From contig NZ_JACJKB010000002.1 of the NCBI RefSeq assembly GCF_016900375.1, forward strand, positions 186,001-250,000: 64,000 nt of DNA. Direction: 5' to 3'. Source of the DNA: Collinsella tanakaei (GTDB taxonomy: Bacteria > Actinomycetota > Coriobacteriia > Coriobacteriales > Coriobacteriaceae). The position numbers were made by a program, and so were the translations under genes. The stretch's first letter is position 1. Every line of letters begins with the position of its first letter. Positions 51,827-59,654 of the stretch are shown in pieces. Under the pieces are notes generated by a model, which ran no database searches, was not told where the DNA came from, and saw nothing but the letters and a program-made list of their open reading frames with translations.

Positions 51827-53197
51827 CTAGACCTGCGGGATGTACAGCGGGATGGCGCCCGTGGCCATGATCGTGACGACGAAGATCACGAAGATGCAGG
51901 CGGCCCACTTGCCAGCGGCGCGCTGCCACTCGCCCAGATCCTGGCCGGTAAGGCGCAGGAGCAGGTAGATGAAGGCGGTCAGCGGGGACAGCAGGTGGAA
52001 GGCCTGGCCCATGAGGGAGGCGAGAGCCATCTGCAGGTTGGTGAAGCCGTAGGCATAGCCGGCCTCGGCGATGGCGGGCATAACGCCAAAGTAGAAGCCG
52101 TCGTTGGAGATGAAGAACGTACCAGGAGCGGAGATGAGGCAGACGATGAGACCCCAGAAGCCGGCGAGCTGCTGCGGGATGATGTAGATCAGCGACTGCG
52201 CAACCGCGTCGGACATGGACAGACCGAGCTCAGAGTCGCCCTGGAACAGGCCCATGAAGATACCGGCGCCGAAGATCAGGATGACGACCTGCACCGCGTC
52301 GCCGCCGTTGGCGCCGATACGAGCGTTCTGGTCCTTGATCTTGGGGTAGTTCACGAGCAGCGCGATGATGGTGCCGAGCATGAAGAGCATCTGGTTGGGC
52401 AGCGAGATGGCCTCGATGAAGGAGCCGGCAACGAGCCAGGCGATCAGAACGACCGTCATGATGGCGTTGAACAGCCAGTTCTGGGGACGACGAAGCTCGA
52501 GGGTCTCGGGATCGTCGACAGCGCAGAGCTCGTCGATCTCGGCCTGCGTGAACTCGGTCACGCCAAGGCGCTCGCGCTCCTTCTTACCCATGTAGCGGGC
52601 AACGACCACGATGTTGAAGATCACGGAGATGATCATGCCGGGCATGAGGTAGGACAGGATGTCGCCGCCGACCTCGCAGACGGCCATGGCGCGCGCCGTG
52701 GGGCCGCCCCAGGGCAGCAGGTTCATAACCGTGTTCTGAAGGATGACCAGGACAGCCAGGTTCATCTTCTTCATGCCGAGCTTCTCGTAGATCGGCAGGA
52801 AGGCCGCGCAGCACACGAGCGTGGTGGTGGTGCCGTCGCCGTTCAGCGAGATGGCGGCAGCCACGACCGCGGTGGCGATGAGGACCTTCATGGGGTCGCC
52901 CTTGGCGAACTCGATCATCTTCTTGGTGATGGGGTCGAACAGACCGGCATCAAGCATGATCGAGAAGTACAGGATGGCGAACAGCAGCAGGATGCCGGTG
53001 TTGGCCGTGGTGCCCAGGCCGTTCATGACCCAGTCGCCGATAAGCGTCCACTTATCGATGTTGCCGGTGACGATCAGCACGAGGAACGCGAATACCATAG
53101 GTACCGTGCACAGTGCGACCAGCGGCGACAGTTTCTTGGTCATGACGCAGAACATGAAGACTGCGATCATGAGCCAGCCGAGAATGGTAATAGCCAT
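51827..53197 (-). CDS. CitMHS-family citrate (metal-citrate or H+-citrate) transporter
   Basis: A 456-residue secondary carrier with about twelve helices. ISLNGDGTTTTLVCCAAFLP and LLPWGGPTARAMAVC are the family's conserved re-entrant segments, and the C-terminal half has FISNDGFYFGVMPAIAEAGY followed by HLLSPLTAFIYLL. CitMHS members (CitM, CitH of Bacillus) bring in citrate, often as a complex with Mg2+ or Ca2+. This differs from CitS (2HCT family), the usual partner of Na+-pumping decarboxylases. The ATG at 53197 follows GGGAAGGG. It is transcribed away from the decarboxylase genes, from a shared 528-nt region. Confidence 0.9.
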   Translation of the reverse strand: MAITILGWLMIAVFMFCVMTKKLSPLVALCTVPMVFAFLVLIVTGNIDKWTLIGDWVMNGLGTTANTGILLLFAILYFSIMLDAGLFDPITKKMIEFAKGDPMKVLIATAVVAAAISLNGDGTTTTLVCCAAFLPIYEKLGMKKMNLAVLVILQNTVMNLLPWGGPTARAMAVCEVGGDILSYLMPGMIISVIFNIVVVARYMGKKERERLGVTEFTQAEIDELCAVDDPETLELRRPQNWLFNAIMTVVLIAWLVAGSFIEAISLPNQMLFMLGTIIALLVNYPKIKDQNARIGANGGDAVQVVILIFGAGIFMGLFQGDSELGLSMSDAVAQSLIYIIPQQLAGFWGLIVCLISAPGTFFISNDGFYFGVMPAIAEAGYAYGFTNLQMALASLMGQAFHLLSPLTAFIYLLLRLTGQDLGEWQRAAGKWAACIFVIFVVTIMATGAIPLYIPQV

Positions 53198-53725
53198 TAC
53201 ATCACCCTTCCCTTTCCCTTTTCCGTTAATTCCGTTGTCCTACAGATACGGTGGCAGCATGCGACATGTGCAGCGTTCGCAGGCGGCCGATGCTCGGGAG
53301 AGAAAATAACGGTTTGAGGGTGTTGGGATTGCCGACTTGGGCGATTCGGAACAACAGAAAAACAACCGGTATCTGCGAAAATGTCAAAACCCCAGCTAGA
53401 TGGCCAAATACACAAAGCGGACACCCTGCAGTTCGCAGAACACCTACCGTTCGCCACGGGATTCACTACCGTTCGCCGGTCGAGAGACAGAAAAAAAGCA
53501 TGACAAACCGGCATACGTTTGCATGCGCTTCTAGAATATAACGTGCGAAAAAGCGAGGTAGACAGGGGTGATACAGCAAAAGCGCACGTAGCCGGCTGGC
53601 CGAACAGCTAAAGTGCAATCGCCCGTACACGTGCGACTATAAAGTAGAAGCCGGTAATCGCAAGGCACGCATATATGAGGCAATTGACTCATGATTGCCG
53701 AGGAAAACCGAGGGGAAGTGAATAC
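53198..53725. promoter_or_regulatory. Divergent control region, citrate carrier and decarboxylase genes
   Basis: This 528-nt gap has no gene I can support. It is AT-richer than the genes. CTACCGTTCGCC occurs twice in direct orientation (53444-53455 and 53466-53477), 22 bp apart or two helical turns. TACACGTG (53626-53633) matches the core of the GntR palindrome at 51616. Promoter boxes are not clear. Confidence 0.45.
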
Positions 53726-54094
53726 ATGGGCTTCTTTGATTGGCTAAGGCACAAAAACGACGAGCCCGCTGCGGCGCCATCCGCTCCGGCTGCATCGCCA
53801 GCCCCCGCCCCCGCCGCCCCTGCGGCACCGAAGGAGGAATGGGAGCCGGTCCCGGCTTTCCTGCCGGTCGATGCAGCAGAGCATCGCACGGTCGTCGTCG
53901 CCGCCACGGCCATCGCCGCGGGCGACCGGCCCGACAGCCAGATGGTTGTTCGTCGGGTGAGCGTCGCGAACCCCGAGCACCGTCTCGTGTCGACCATCGC
54001 ATCGGCACTTGCCGCCGGGGCCTTGGAAACCAGCAAGTTCGTAGTCAAAGGTGTCTACAAAAAGAAAGTGATGGAGGAGGACCATGCTTCGTAA
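53726..54094 (+). CDS. Soluble gamma/delta-like subunit of a Na+-pumping decarboxylase
   Basis: A 122-residue protein with no membrane helix. MGFFDWLRHKN is followed by an Ala/Pro linker (about 15-40) and a C-terminal domain with ATAIAAGDRPDSQMVVRRVS and LVSTIASALAAGALETSKFV. The linker plus this kind of C-terminus resembles the part of OadG/MmdD that follows the single membrane helix and binds the carboxyltransferase. The missing helix may be supplied by the 43-residue product at 55727. The ATG at 53726 follows GAGGGGAAG. It overlaps the biotin carrier gene by 11 nt. The assignment rests on context as much as on sequence. Confidence 0.6.
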   Translation: MGFFDWLRHKNDEPAAAPSAPAASPAPAPAAPAAPKEEWEPVPAFLPVDAAEHRTVVVAATAIAAGDRPDSQMVVRRVSVANPEHRLVSTIASALAAGALETSKFVVKGVYKKKVMEEDHAS

Positions 54095-54509
54095 GTTCAA
54101 GATCTCGATCGACGGGACCCAGTACATGGTGGAGATGGAGGAGATCGGCGCGCCGGTCCCGACGCCCGCCGACGCCGTTGCCGCCCCTGTTGCCGCTCCG
54201 GCTCCCGCCCCGGCGCCTGCCGCCGCTCCCGCTCCGGCCGCTGAGCCCGAGCCCGCGCCTGCCGCTCCCGCCGCGACCGCCTCGGCTCCCGCCGGCGCCA
54301 ACGTGCAGACCGCTCCCATGCCCGGCAAGATCGTCGACGTCCAGGTCAACGTGGGCGACAAGGTCTCCAAGGGCGACGCCATCATGGTGCTCGAGGCCAT
54401 GAAGATGGAGAACCAGATCATCGCCGAGTACGACGGCACCGTGGCCTCCATCGCCGTTGCCAAGGGCGATATGGTGAACCCCGGCGACGAGCTGATCGGC
54501 ATCGCCTAA
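54084..54509 (+). CDS. Biotin carboxyl carrier protein of the decarboxylase
   Basis: A 141-residue biotin carrier. The N-terminal 25 residues (MLRKFKISIDGTQYMVEMEE) form the usual leading strand, a long Ala/Pro linker spans about 28-72, and the biotinyl domain has the attachment Lys107 in EAMKMEN. It ends with DMVNPGDELIGIA. In Klebsiella this domain is the C-terminus of OadA; here it is a separate gene as in MmdC or GcdC systems. The biotin would carry CO2 from OadA at 59655 to OadB. GGAGGAGG precedes the ATG, which lies inside the previous gene. Confidence 0.92.
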   Translation: MLRKFKISIDGTQYMVEMEEIGAPVPTPADAVAAPVAAPAPAPAPAAAPAPAAEPEPAPAAPAATASAPAGANVQTAPMPGKIVDVQVNVGDKVSKGDAIMVLEAMKMENQIIAEYDGTVASIAVAKGDMVNPGDELIGIA

Positions 54510-54563
54510 ATCGGGCGCAGCGCAGGCGGGTGCCTGCGCATTTCTATAGGAGAGGAATGACCA

Positions 54564-55709
54564 TTGGAAGTACTGACTACCGCCGTTGACGTGCTCACCG
54601 CCGGCGTGCTCGGTCTCGCTGCCGAGCCCGGCCGCATCGTGATGATGCTCGTCGGCATGATCCTTATGTATCTGGGCATCAAGAAGGAGTACGAGCCCAC
54701 GCTGCTCGTCCCCATGGGTCTGGGCACCATCCTGGTGAACATTCCCGACTCCGGCGTCCTCGCCTTCGGTGGCGAGCCCGGCCCGTTCCAGATCCTGTTC
54801 GATATGGGTATCGACACCGAGCTCTTCCCGTTGCTGCTGTTCATCGGCATCGGCGCGATGATTGACTTCGGCCCGCTGCTGGCGAGCCCCTTCCTGCTGC
54901 TGTTCGGCGCCGCTGCGCAGTTCGGCATCTTCTTCGTCATCATCGTGGCCGGCCTGCTCGGCTTCAACCTGGCCGACTCCGCCTCCGCCGGCATCATCGC
55001 CGCGGCCGACGGCCCCACGTCGATCTTCGTAGCGAACTCGCTGCAATCTAAATACCTCGGCGCCATCATGGTGGCGGCCTACTCCTACATGGCGCTCGTG
55101 CCCATCATCCAGCCGATCGCCATCAAGGCCGTGACCACCAAGAAGGAGCGCCAGATCCGCATGGTCTACAAGCCGGGTTCGGTTTCGCAGACCGCCAAGA
55201 TCATCTTCCCGATCGTCATCTGCATCGTGGCCGGCCTCATCGCCCCCGCGTCGCTGCCGCTCGTCGGCTTCCTGATGTTCGGTAACCTGCTGCGCGAGTG
55301 CGGCGTTCTGGACAACCTGTCCATGTCCGCTCAGAACGAGCTCGTCAACCTCATCTCCATCCTGCTGGGCCTCTGCGTGTCCGTCCGTATGCAGGCTGGC
55401 GAGTTCCTGCAGGTCGACACCCTCATCATCATGGGCCTCGGTCTGCTCGGCTTCGTGATGGACACCGTCGGCGGCATCATGTTCGCCAAGGTGCTCAACA
55501 TCTTCCGCAAGGAGAAGATCAACCCCATGATCGGCGCGTCGGGCATCTCGGCGTTCCCGATGAGCTCCCGCGTTATCCAGAAGCTCGCCACCGAGGAGGA
55601 CCCCGGCAACTTCATCCTCATGCAGGCTGCCGGCTCCAACGTGGCAGGCCAGATCGCTTCGGTCGTCGCCGGTGGTCTTATCCTCGGCATCGTCCCGGGC
55701 CTTATGTAG
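54564..55709 (+). CDS. oadB: Na+-transporting decarboxylase beta subunit
   Basis: The membrane subunit decarboxylates carboxybiotin and exports Na+. It has 381 residues and about nine helices. The key segment is IIAAADGPTSIFVANS with Asp149 (equivalent to the essential Asp of Klebsiella OadB), and GSNVAGQIASVVAGG near residue 360 holds the conserved Asn and Ser of the ion path. The start is TTG at 54564 after AGGAGAGG; the nearby ATG at 54558 is out of frame. OadB, MmdB and GcdB are too alike to separate by eye; citrate context favours oxaloacetate. Confidence 0.92.
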   Translation: MEVLTTAVDVLTAGVLGLAAEPGRIVMMLVGMILMYLGIKKEYEPTLLVPMGLGTILVNIPDSGVLAFGGEPGPFQILFDMGIDTELFPLLLFIGIGAMIDFGPLLASPFLLLFGAAAQFGIFFVIIVAGLLGFNLADSASAGIIAAADGPTSIFVANSLQSKYLGAIMVAAYSYMALVPIIQPIAIKAVTTKKERQIRMVYKPGSVSQTAKIIFPIVICIVAGLIAPASLPLVGFLMFGNLLRECGVLDNLSMSAQNELVNLISILLGLCVSVRMQAGEFLQVDTLIIMGLGLLGFVMDTVGGIMFAKVLNIFRKEKINPMIGASGISAFPMSSRVIQKLATEEDPGNFILMQAAGSNVAGQIASVVAGGLILGIVPGLM

Positions 55710-55726
55710 AAAGGGGGATCTGTTAG

Positions 55727-55858
55727 ATGACTACCGCGATTCTGAGCGAGTCCCTGCTGATCCTCGCCCTCGGTTGGGGCGGTATCTTCGTCGTCATGAT
55801 CATCATCTACCTGGTGTCCATGGCGCTCATGAAGATGTTCCCGGCAGACAAGAAGTAG
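55727..55858 (+). CDS. Small 43-residue single-pass membrane peptide (OadG N-terminus-like)
   Basis: ATG at 55727 after AGGGGG opens a 43-residue frame: a short polar start, one helix GGIFVVMIIIYLVSMALMK, and PADKK at the end. It begins 17 nt after oadB, on the same strand, with an optimal ribosome binding site and clean codon usage. A lone helix of this sort matches the N-terminal anchor of OadG or the small epsilon subunit of methylmalonyl-CoA decarboxylase. It likely stabilises the complex of OadB with the soluble subunit at 53726. It is easily missed because of its size. Confidence 0.75.
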   Translation: MTTAILSESLLILALGWGGIFVVMIIIYLVSMALMKMFPADKK

Positions 55859-56247
55859 GGCGCACGCCCGTTTTCACCGCATGAGCCGGCCGCGCGCCGG
55901 CTCATGTTCCCGACGGCCCCGCCGTCGGCACCTTGACACCCTCGCGTCCGATGCAAGGTTCGGACGCGTCGTGTAGGCAGGTATCTGAATCTGGCCCATG
56001 CGGGTGCAGCCGCGAAGCCAGGTTTTGGTTCCCTGCGTCATGGGAGTCGCTCGACTCCGGCCCGCATCCGGCGCGCCAACCCGGATGCATGGCACTGCAG
56101 CGCATTCGCACGGCGGCCGATGCTCACGCGAGCCGTGTTCGCGCGTTTTGTGCCACACAGCTCGCAACAACCTGACGGAAAAGGGTTCATGGCATGGGTC
56201 GGGAGGAAGTGCCCTTCCTCCCGACCGGGATTGGAGTGATCCGAAAC
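55859..56247 (+). promoter_or_regulatory. Region between the decarboxylase genes and citDEF set 2, with several hairpins
   Basis: ATGAGCCGGC/GCCGGCTCAT (55881-55905) and CGACGGC/GCCGTCG (55911-55927) follow the small membrane gene and may end or protect its transcript. GCGTCCGA/TCGGACGC (55944-55967) is an operator-sized inverted repeat. TTGACA (55933-55938) has no convincing -10. GGTCGGGAGGAA/TTCCTCCCGACC (56197-56226) is a perfect 12-bp hairpin ending 6 nt before the GGAG of citD2. Confidence 0.5.
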
Positions 56248-56559
56248 ATGGAACTGAAGCAACAGGCCGTTGCGGGAACTGCGGAGTCGAGTGACATCAT
56301 GATCACCATCGACCCCGTCGGCGGCGACGCCGTCGACATCTCGCTCGACAGCAGTGTCGAGAAGGCGTTTGGCGATCGCATCCGCGAGGTCATCGCCGAG
56401 ACCTTGAAGAATCTCGGTGTCACGGGCGTGAAGGTCACGGCCGTCGACAAGGGCGCGCTGGACTGCACCGTCCAGGCCCGCACCATCGCGGCCGTGTACC
56501 GCGCTGCGGGCAATGCCGGCGAGTTTGACTGGAAGGAGATCGACGCATGGAACGCCTAA
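56248..56559 (+). CDS. citD: Citrate lyase acyl carrier protein, set 2
   Basis: A 103-residue gamma subunit. [17 protein letters not shown] contains the Ser for the dephospho-CoA-derived group, and [20 protein letters not shown] is the conserved C-terminal part. I chose the ATG at 56248 (GGAG 11 nt upstream); in-frame codons from 56194 belong to the hairpin region. It overlaps citE2 by 13 nt. It differs from the set 1 copy at many positions, so the two are old paralogues. Confidence 0.9.
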   Translation: MELKQQAVAGTAESSDIMITIDPVGGDAVDISLDSSVEKAFGDRIREVIAETLKNLGVTGVKVTAVDKGALDCTVQARTIAAVYRAAGNAGEFDWKEIDAWNA

Positions 56560-57437
56560 GGAGAACCATGATGTTCATGCCGGGTGCCAACCCGGCGATG
56601 CTCCGCGATGCCGGTCTGTACGGCGCCGACTCGCTCATGTTCGACCTCGAGGACGCCGTGTCCATCGCCGAGAAGGACACCGCCCGCGCCCTCGTGCACT
56701 TCGCCCTCAAGACCTTCGATTACGGCGACACCGAGACCATCGTCCGCATCAACGACCTCAACACGGTCGGCAAGCTCGATATCGACGCGGTCGTCCGCGC
56801 CGGCGTCGACGTGGTCCGTCTGCCCAAGACCGAGACCGCGCAGGACGTCATCGACGCCGACGAGGTCATCACCGAGGTCGAGAAGGCCTGTGGCCGCGAG
56901 GTCGGCTCCACCGGCATCTTCGCGGCTATCGAGTCCGCTGAGGGAGTGCTGAACGCGCTCTCCATCGCGAAGGCCTCCCCGCGCGTCCGCGGCATCGCCC
57001 TGGGCGCCGAGGACTACGTCACCAACCTCAAGACCCAGCGCGCCTACGGCGACAACATGCAGCTCTACTTCGCTCGCGAGATGATCCTGCACGCCGCCCG
57101 CACCGCTGGCGTCGCCGCCGTCGACACCGTGTACTCCGATGTCGACAACATGGACGGCTTCCGCGAGGAGGTCGCCCACATCAAGACCCTCGGTTTCGAT
57201 GGCAAGTCCGTCATCAACCCGCGTCAGATCCCCGTGGTCAACGAGGTCTACGCGCCCACCGAGAAGGAGATCCAGAAGGCCAAGGAGATCGTCTGGGCCG
57301 CCCGCGAGGCCGAAGAGAAGGGCCTCGGCGTCATCTCCGTGCGCGGCAAGATGGTCGACAAGCCGGTCATCATGCGCGCCGAGCGCACCATCATGCTCGC
57401 TAAGGCTTCCGGTCTCATCGGGGAGGAGGATCTCTAA
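56547..57437 (+). CDS. citE: Citrate lyase beta subunit, citryl-ACP lyase, set 2
   Basis: A 296-residue canonical CitE that cleaves citryl-ACP to oxaloacetate and acetyl-ACP. [56 protein letters not shown] and [15 protein letters not shown] (metal-binding Glu and Asp) match Klebsiella CitE closely, as does [13 protein letters not shown]. All expected residues are present, in contrast to set 1. It overlaps citD2 by 13 nt and citF2 by 1 nt. Confidence 0.93.
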   Translation: MERLRRTMMFMPGANPAMLRDAGLYGADSLMFDLEDAVSIAEKDTARALVHFALKTFDYGDTETIVRINDLNTVGKLDIDAVVRAGVDVVRLPKTETAQDVIDADEVITEVEKACGREVGSTGIFAAIESAEGVLNALSIAKASPRVRGIALGAEDYVTNLKTQRAYGDNMQLYFAREMILHAARTAGVAAVDTVYSDVDNMDGFREEVAHIKTLGFDGKSVINPRQIPVVNEVYAPTEKEIQKAKEIVWAAREAEEKGLGVISVRGKMVDKPVIMRAERTIMLAKASGLIGEEDL

Positions 57438-58969
57438 TGGCTATCAACAAGATCGGTCGGGAGATCCCCGACGCTTTCGCCGAGCAGTTCGGCACCTACG
57501 GTTCCGAGTTCGAGAACATCAAGCCCTACCAGGCGGCGGTCCACGCCGTGTGCCCCCGCAAGCCCGGTGAGTCCAAGCTTCTCGATTCCATCCACGACGC
57601 CATCGTCAAGACCGGCATCAAGGACGGCATGACCATCTCGTTCCACCATCACTTCCGCGAGGGTGACTACGTGATGAACATGGTGCTCGACGAGATCGCC
57701 CGCATGGGCATCAAGGACATCTCCATCGCCCCGAGCTCCATCGCCAACGTGCACGAGCCGCTCATCGACCACATCAAGAACGGCGTCGTGACCCATATCA
57801 CCTCGTCCGGTCTGCGCGACAAGCTGGGTGCCGCCATCTCTTCCGGCATCATGGACGAGCCCGTCATCATCCGCAGCCACGGCGGCCGCGCCCGCGCCAT
57901 CGAGCGCGGTGACATCCACATCGATGTCGCCTTCCTGGGCGCCCCCTGCTGCGACGAGTACGGCAACGCCAACGGCTTCGAGGGCCCCTCTGCGTGCGGC
58001 TCGCTGGGCTATGCGCTCATGGACGCCAAGTACGCCGACCAGGTCGTGCTCGTGACCGACAACCTGGTGCCCTACATCAACACCAAGATCTCCATCCCGC
58101 AGTCCGACGTGGACTACGTGGTGAAGGTCGACGCCATCGGCGACCCCAAGGGCATCGCGAAGGGCGCCACGCGCTTCACGAAGAACCCCAAGGAGCTCAT
58201 CATCGCCGAGTACGCGGCCAAGGTCATGATGGCCTCGCCGTACTTCAAGCCGGGCTTCTCGTTCCAGACCGGCACCGGCGGCGCCTCGCTCGCCGTCACG
58301 CGCTTTTTGCGCGAGGGCATGATCGAGAAGGATGTGAAGGCCTCCTTCGCGCTCGGCGGCATCACCAACTCCATGGTCGAGCTGCTCGATGAGGGTCTCG
58401 TGGGCGCCATCACCGACGTTCAGGACTTCGACACGCCCTCCGGCGCGTCGCTGGCCCGCAACGCCAACCATCTTGAGATCAACGCGTCCATGTACGCCTC
58501 GCCGCTGTCCAAGGGCGCTATGGTCAACCGCCTCGACATGGTCATCCTGTCGGCGCTCGAGATCGACACCGACTTCAACGTCAACGTCATCACCGGCTCC
58601 GACGGCGTCATCCGCGGCGCCTCCGGCGGCCACTGCGATGCCGCTGCCGGCTCCAAGATGGCCATCATCTGCGCGCCGCTCATCCGCGGCCGCATCCCGA
58701 CCGTCGTGGACAAGGTCACCACGGTCGTCACGCCCGGCTCGAGCATCGACGTGCTCGTGACCGAGGTCGGTATCGCCGTCAACCCGGCCCGCACCGACCT
58801 CATCGAGGCCTTCCGCGGCCTCAACGTCCCGCAGTTCACCATCGAGGAGCTGCGCGATCGCGCCTACGCCATCGTCGGCGAGCCGAAGCCCATCGAGTTC
58901 GGCGACAAGACCGTCGCCCTCATCGAGTATCGCGACGGCACGCTGATCGACGCGGTGCGCAACTGCTAG
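57437..58969 (+). CDS. citF: Citrate lyase alpha subunit, citrate:acetyl-ACP transferase, set 2
   Basis: A 510-residue CitF. GMTISFHHHFREGDYVMNMV, IIRSHGGRARAIERGDIHID, GTGGASLAVTRFLREGM and FNVNVITGSDGVIRGASGGH follow the family order and agree closely with known CitF. The ATG shares its first base with the citE2 stop (TAATG). It is followed 75 nt later by citX, with two small GC hairpins between. Confidence 0.93.
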   Translation: MAINKIGREIPDAFAEQFGTYGSEFENIKPYQAAVHAVCPRKPGESKLLDSIHDAIVKTGIKDGMTISFHHHFREGDYVMNMVLDEIARMGIKDISIAPSSIANVHEPLIDHIKNGVVTHITSSGLRDKLGAAISSGIMDEPVIIRSHGGRARAIERGDIHIDVAFLGAPCCDEYGNANGFEGPSACGSLGYALMDAKYADQVVLVTDNLVPYINTKISIPQSDVDYVVKVDAIGDPKGIAKGATRFTKNPKELIIAEYAAKVMMASPYFKPGFSFQTGTGGASLAVTRFLREGMIEKDVKASFALGGITNSMVELLDEGLVGAITDVQDFDTPSGASLARNANHLEINASMYASPLSKGAMVNRLDMVILSALEIDTDFNVNVITGSDGVIRGASGGHCDAAAGSKMAIICAPLIRGRIPTVVDKVTTVVTPGSSIDVLVTEVGIAVNPARTDLIEAFRGLNVPQFTIEELRDRAYAIVGEPKPIEFGDKTVALIEYRDGTLIDAVRNC

Positions 58970-59044
58970 TGCCTTCGGCGGCGTGAAGCCGCCGAGCCGA
59001 GCCCCCGCCCTCGCGGCGGGCTGGATATCAGAAAGGGGGAGCGT

Positions 59045-59653
59045 ATGCCCGAGAACGTGAACGAGACCGCCAGCGCCGGCGCCACCACCACGCCTGCGCT
59101 GAGCGAGGCCGCGCGCCGCGTGTTCTGCGGTCCCGAGGCCGCGCTCCCCGATATGCTCGACGCCCGCGAGCGCCGCGCTGCCTGCCAGCGCCGGCTGCTC
59201 GCGGAGGCCGAGGCGGGGGAGTCGCTGCTATCCATCACGCTGTCCATCCCCGGGCCGCACAAGACCTCCGACGTGCTCGAGGCCGTCTTCGACGAGCTCT
59301 GCGCGCGCGCCGAGGAGGCGCTCGACGGCGCCCCCGTGCGCGAGTGCACGCGCCTGGGCGGCGTGTCGGGCCCCGAGCTGCTCATGCTCGTGGGTCTCGA
59401 GCCGCTCGAGCTCAAGCGCCGGGTATCGGCTGTGGAGGAAACGCACCCGCTGGGGAGGCTGGCAGACCTCGATGTGCTCGGACGAACGGGCGATACGCTA
59501 TATTCGGTGCAAAGGACCGAGATCGGCCTTCAGCCGCGCAGGTGCCTCATCTGCGACGGCGAGGCCAAGGCGTGTGCCCGTTCGCGCGCGCACACCGTAA
59601 GCGACATGCAGGAAAGAATTGCCGAAATCATAAGCCAAGGGGGTTGTATCTAA
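59045..59653 (+). CDS. citX: Apo-citrate lyase phosphoribosyl-dephospho-CoA transferase
   Basis: CitX attaches the CitG product to CitD. It has 202 residues. MLDARERRAACQRRLL near the N-terminus, THPLGRLADLDVL near residue 138 and RRCLICDGEAKACARSRAH near the C-terminus are all diagnostic. The first 25 residues are a low-complexity extension. The ATG at 59045 follows AAAGGGGGAG. Only one citX exists here, so it presumably loads both CitD proteins. Its stop lies 1 nt before the oadA start. Confidence 0.93.
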   Translation: MPENVNETASAGATTTPALSEAARRVFCGPEAALPDMLDARERRAACQRRLLAEAEAGESLLSITLSIPGPHKTSDVLEAVFDELCARAEEALDGAPVRECTRLGGVSGPELLMLVGLEPLELKRRVSAVEETHPLGRLADLDVLGRTGDTLYSVQRTEIGLQPRRCLICDGEAKACARSRAHTVSDMQERIAEIISQGGCI

Positions 59654-59654
59654 C

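Noticed and set aside
54558-54590. ATG at 54558 as the oadB start
   Set aside because: That frame hits a stop after ten codons; the TTG at 54564 opens the OadB frame.
55933-55961. Promoter from TTGACA upstream of citDEF2
   Set aside because: There is no acceptable -10 box 16-18 nt downstream.
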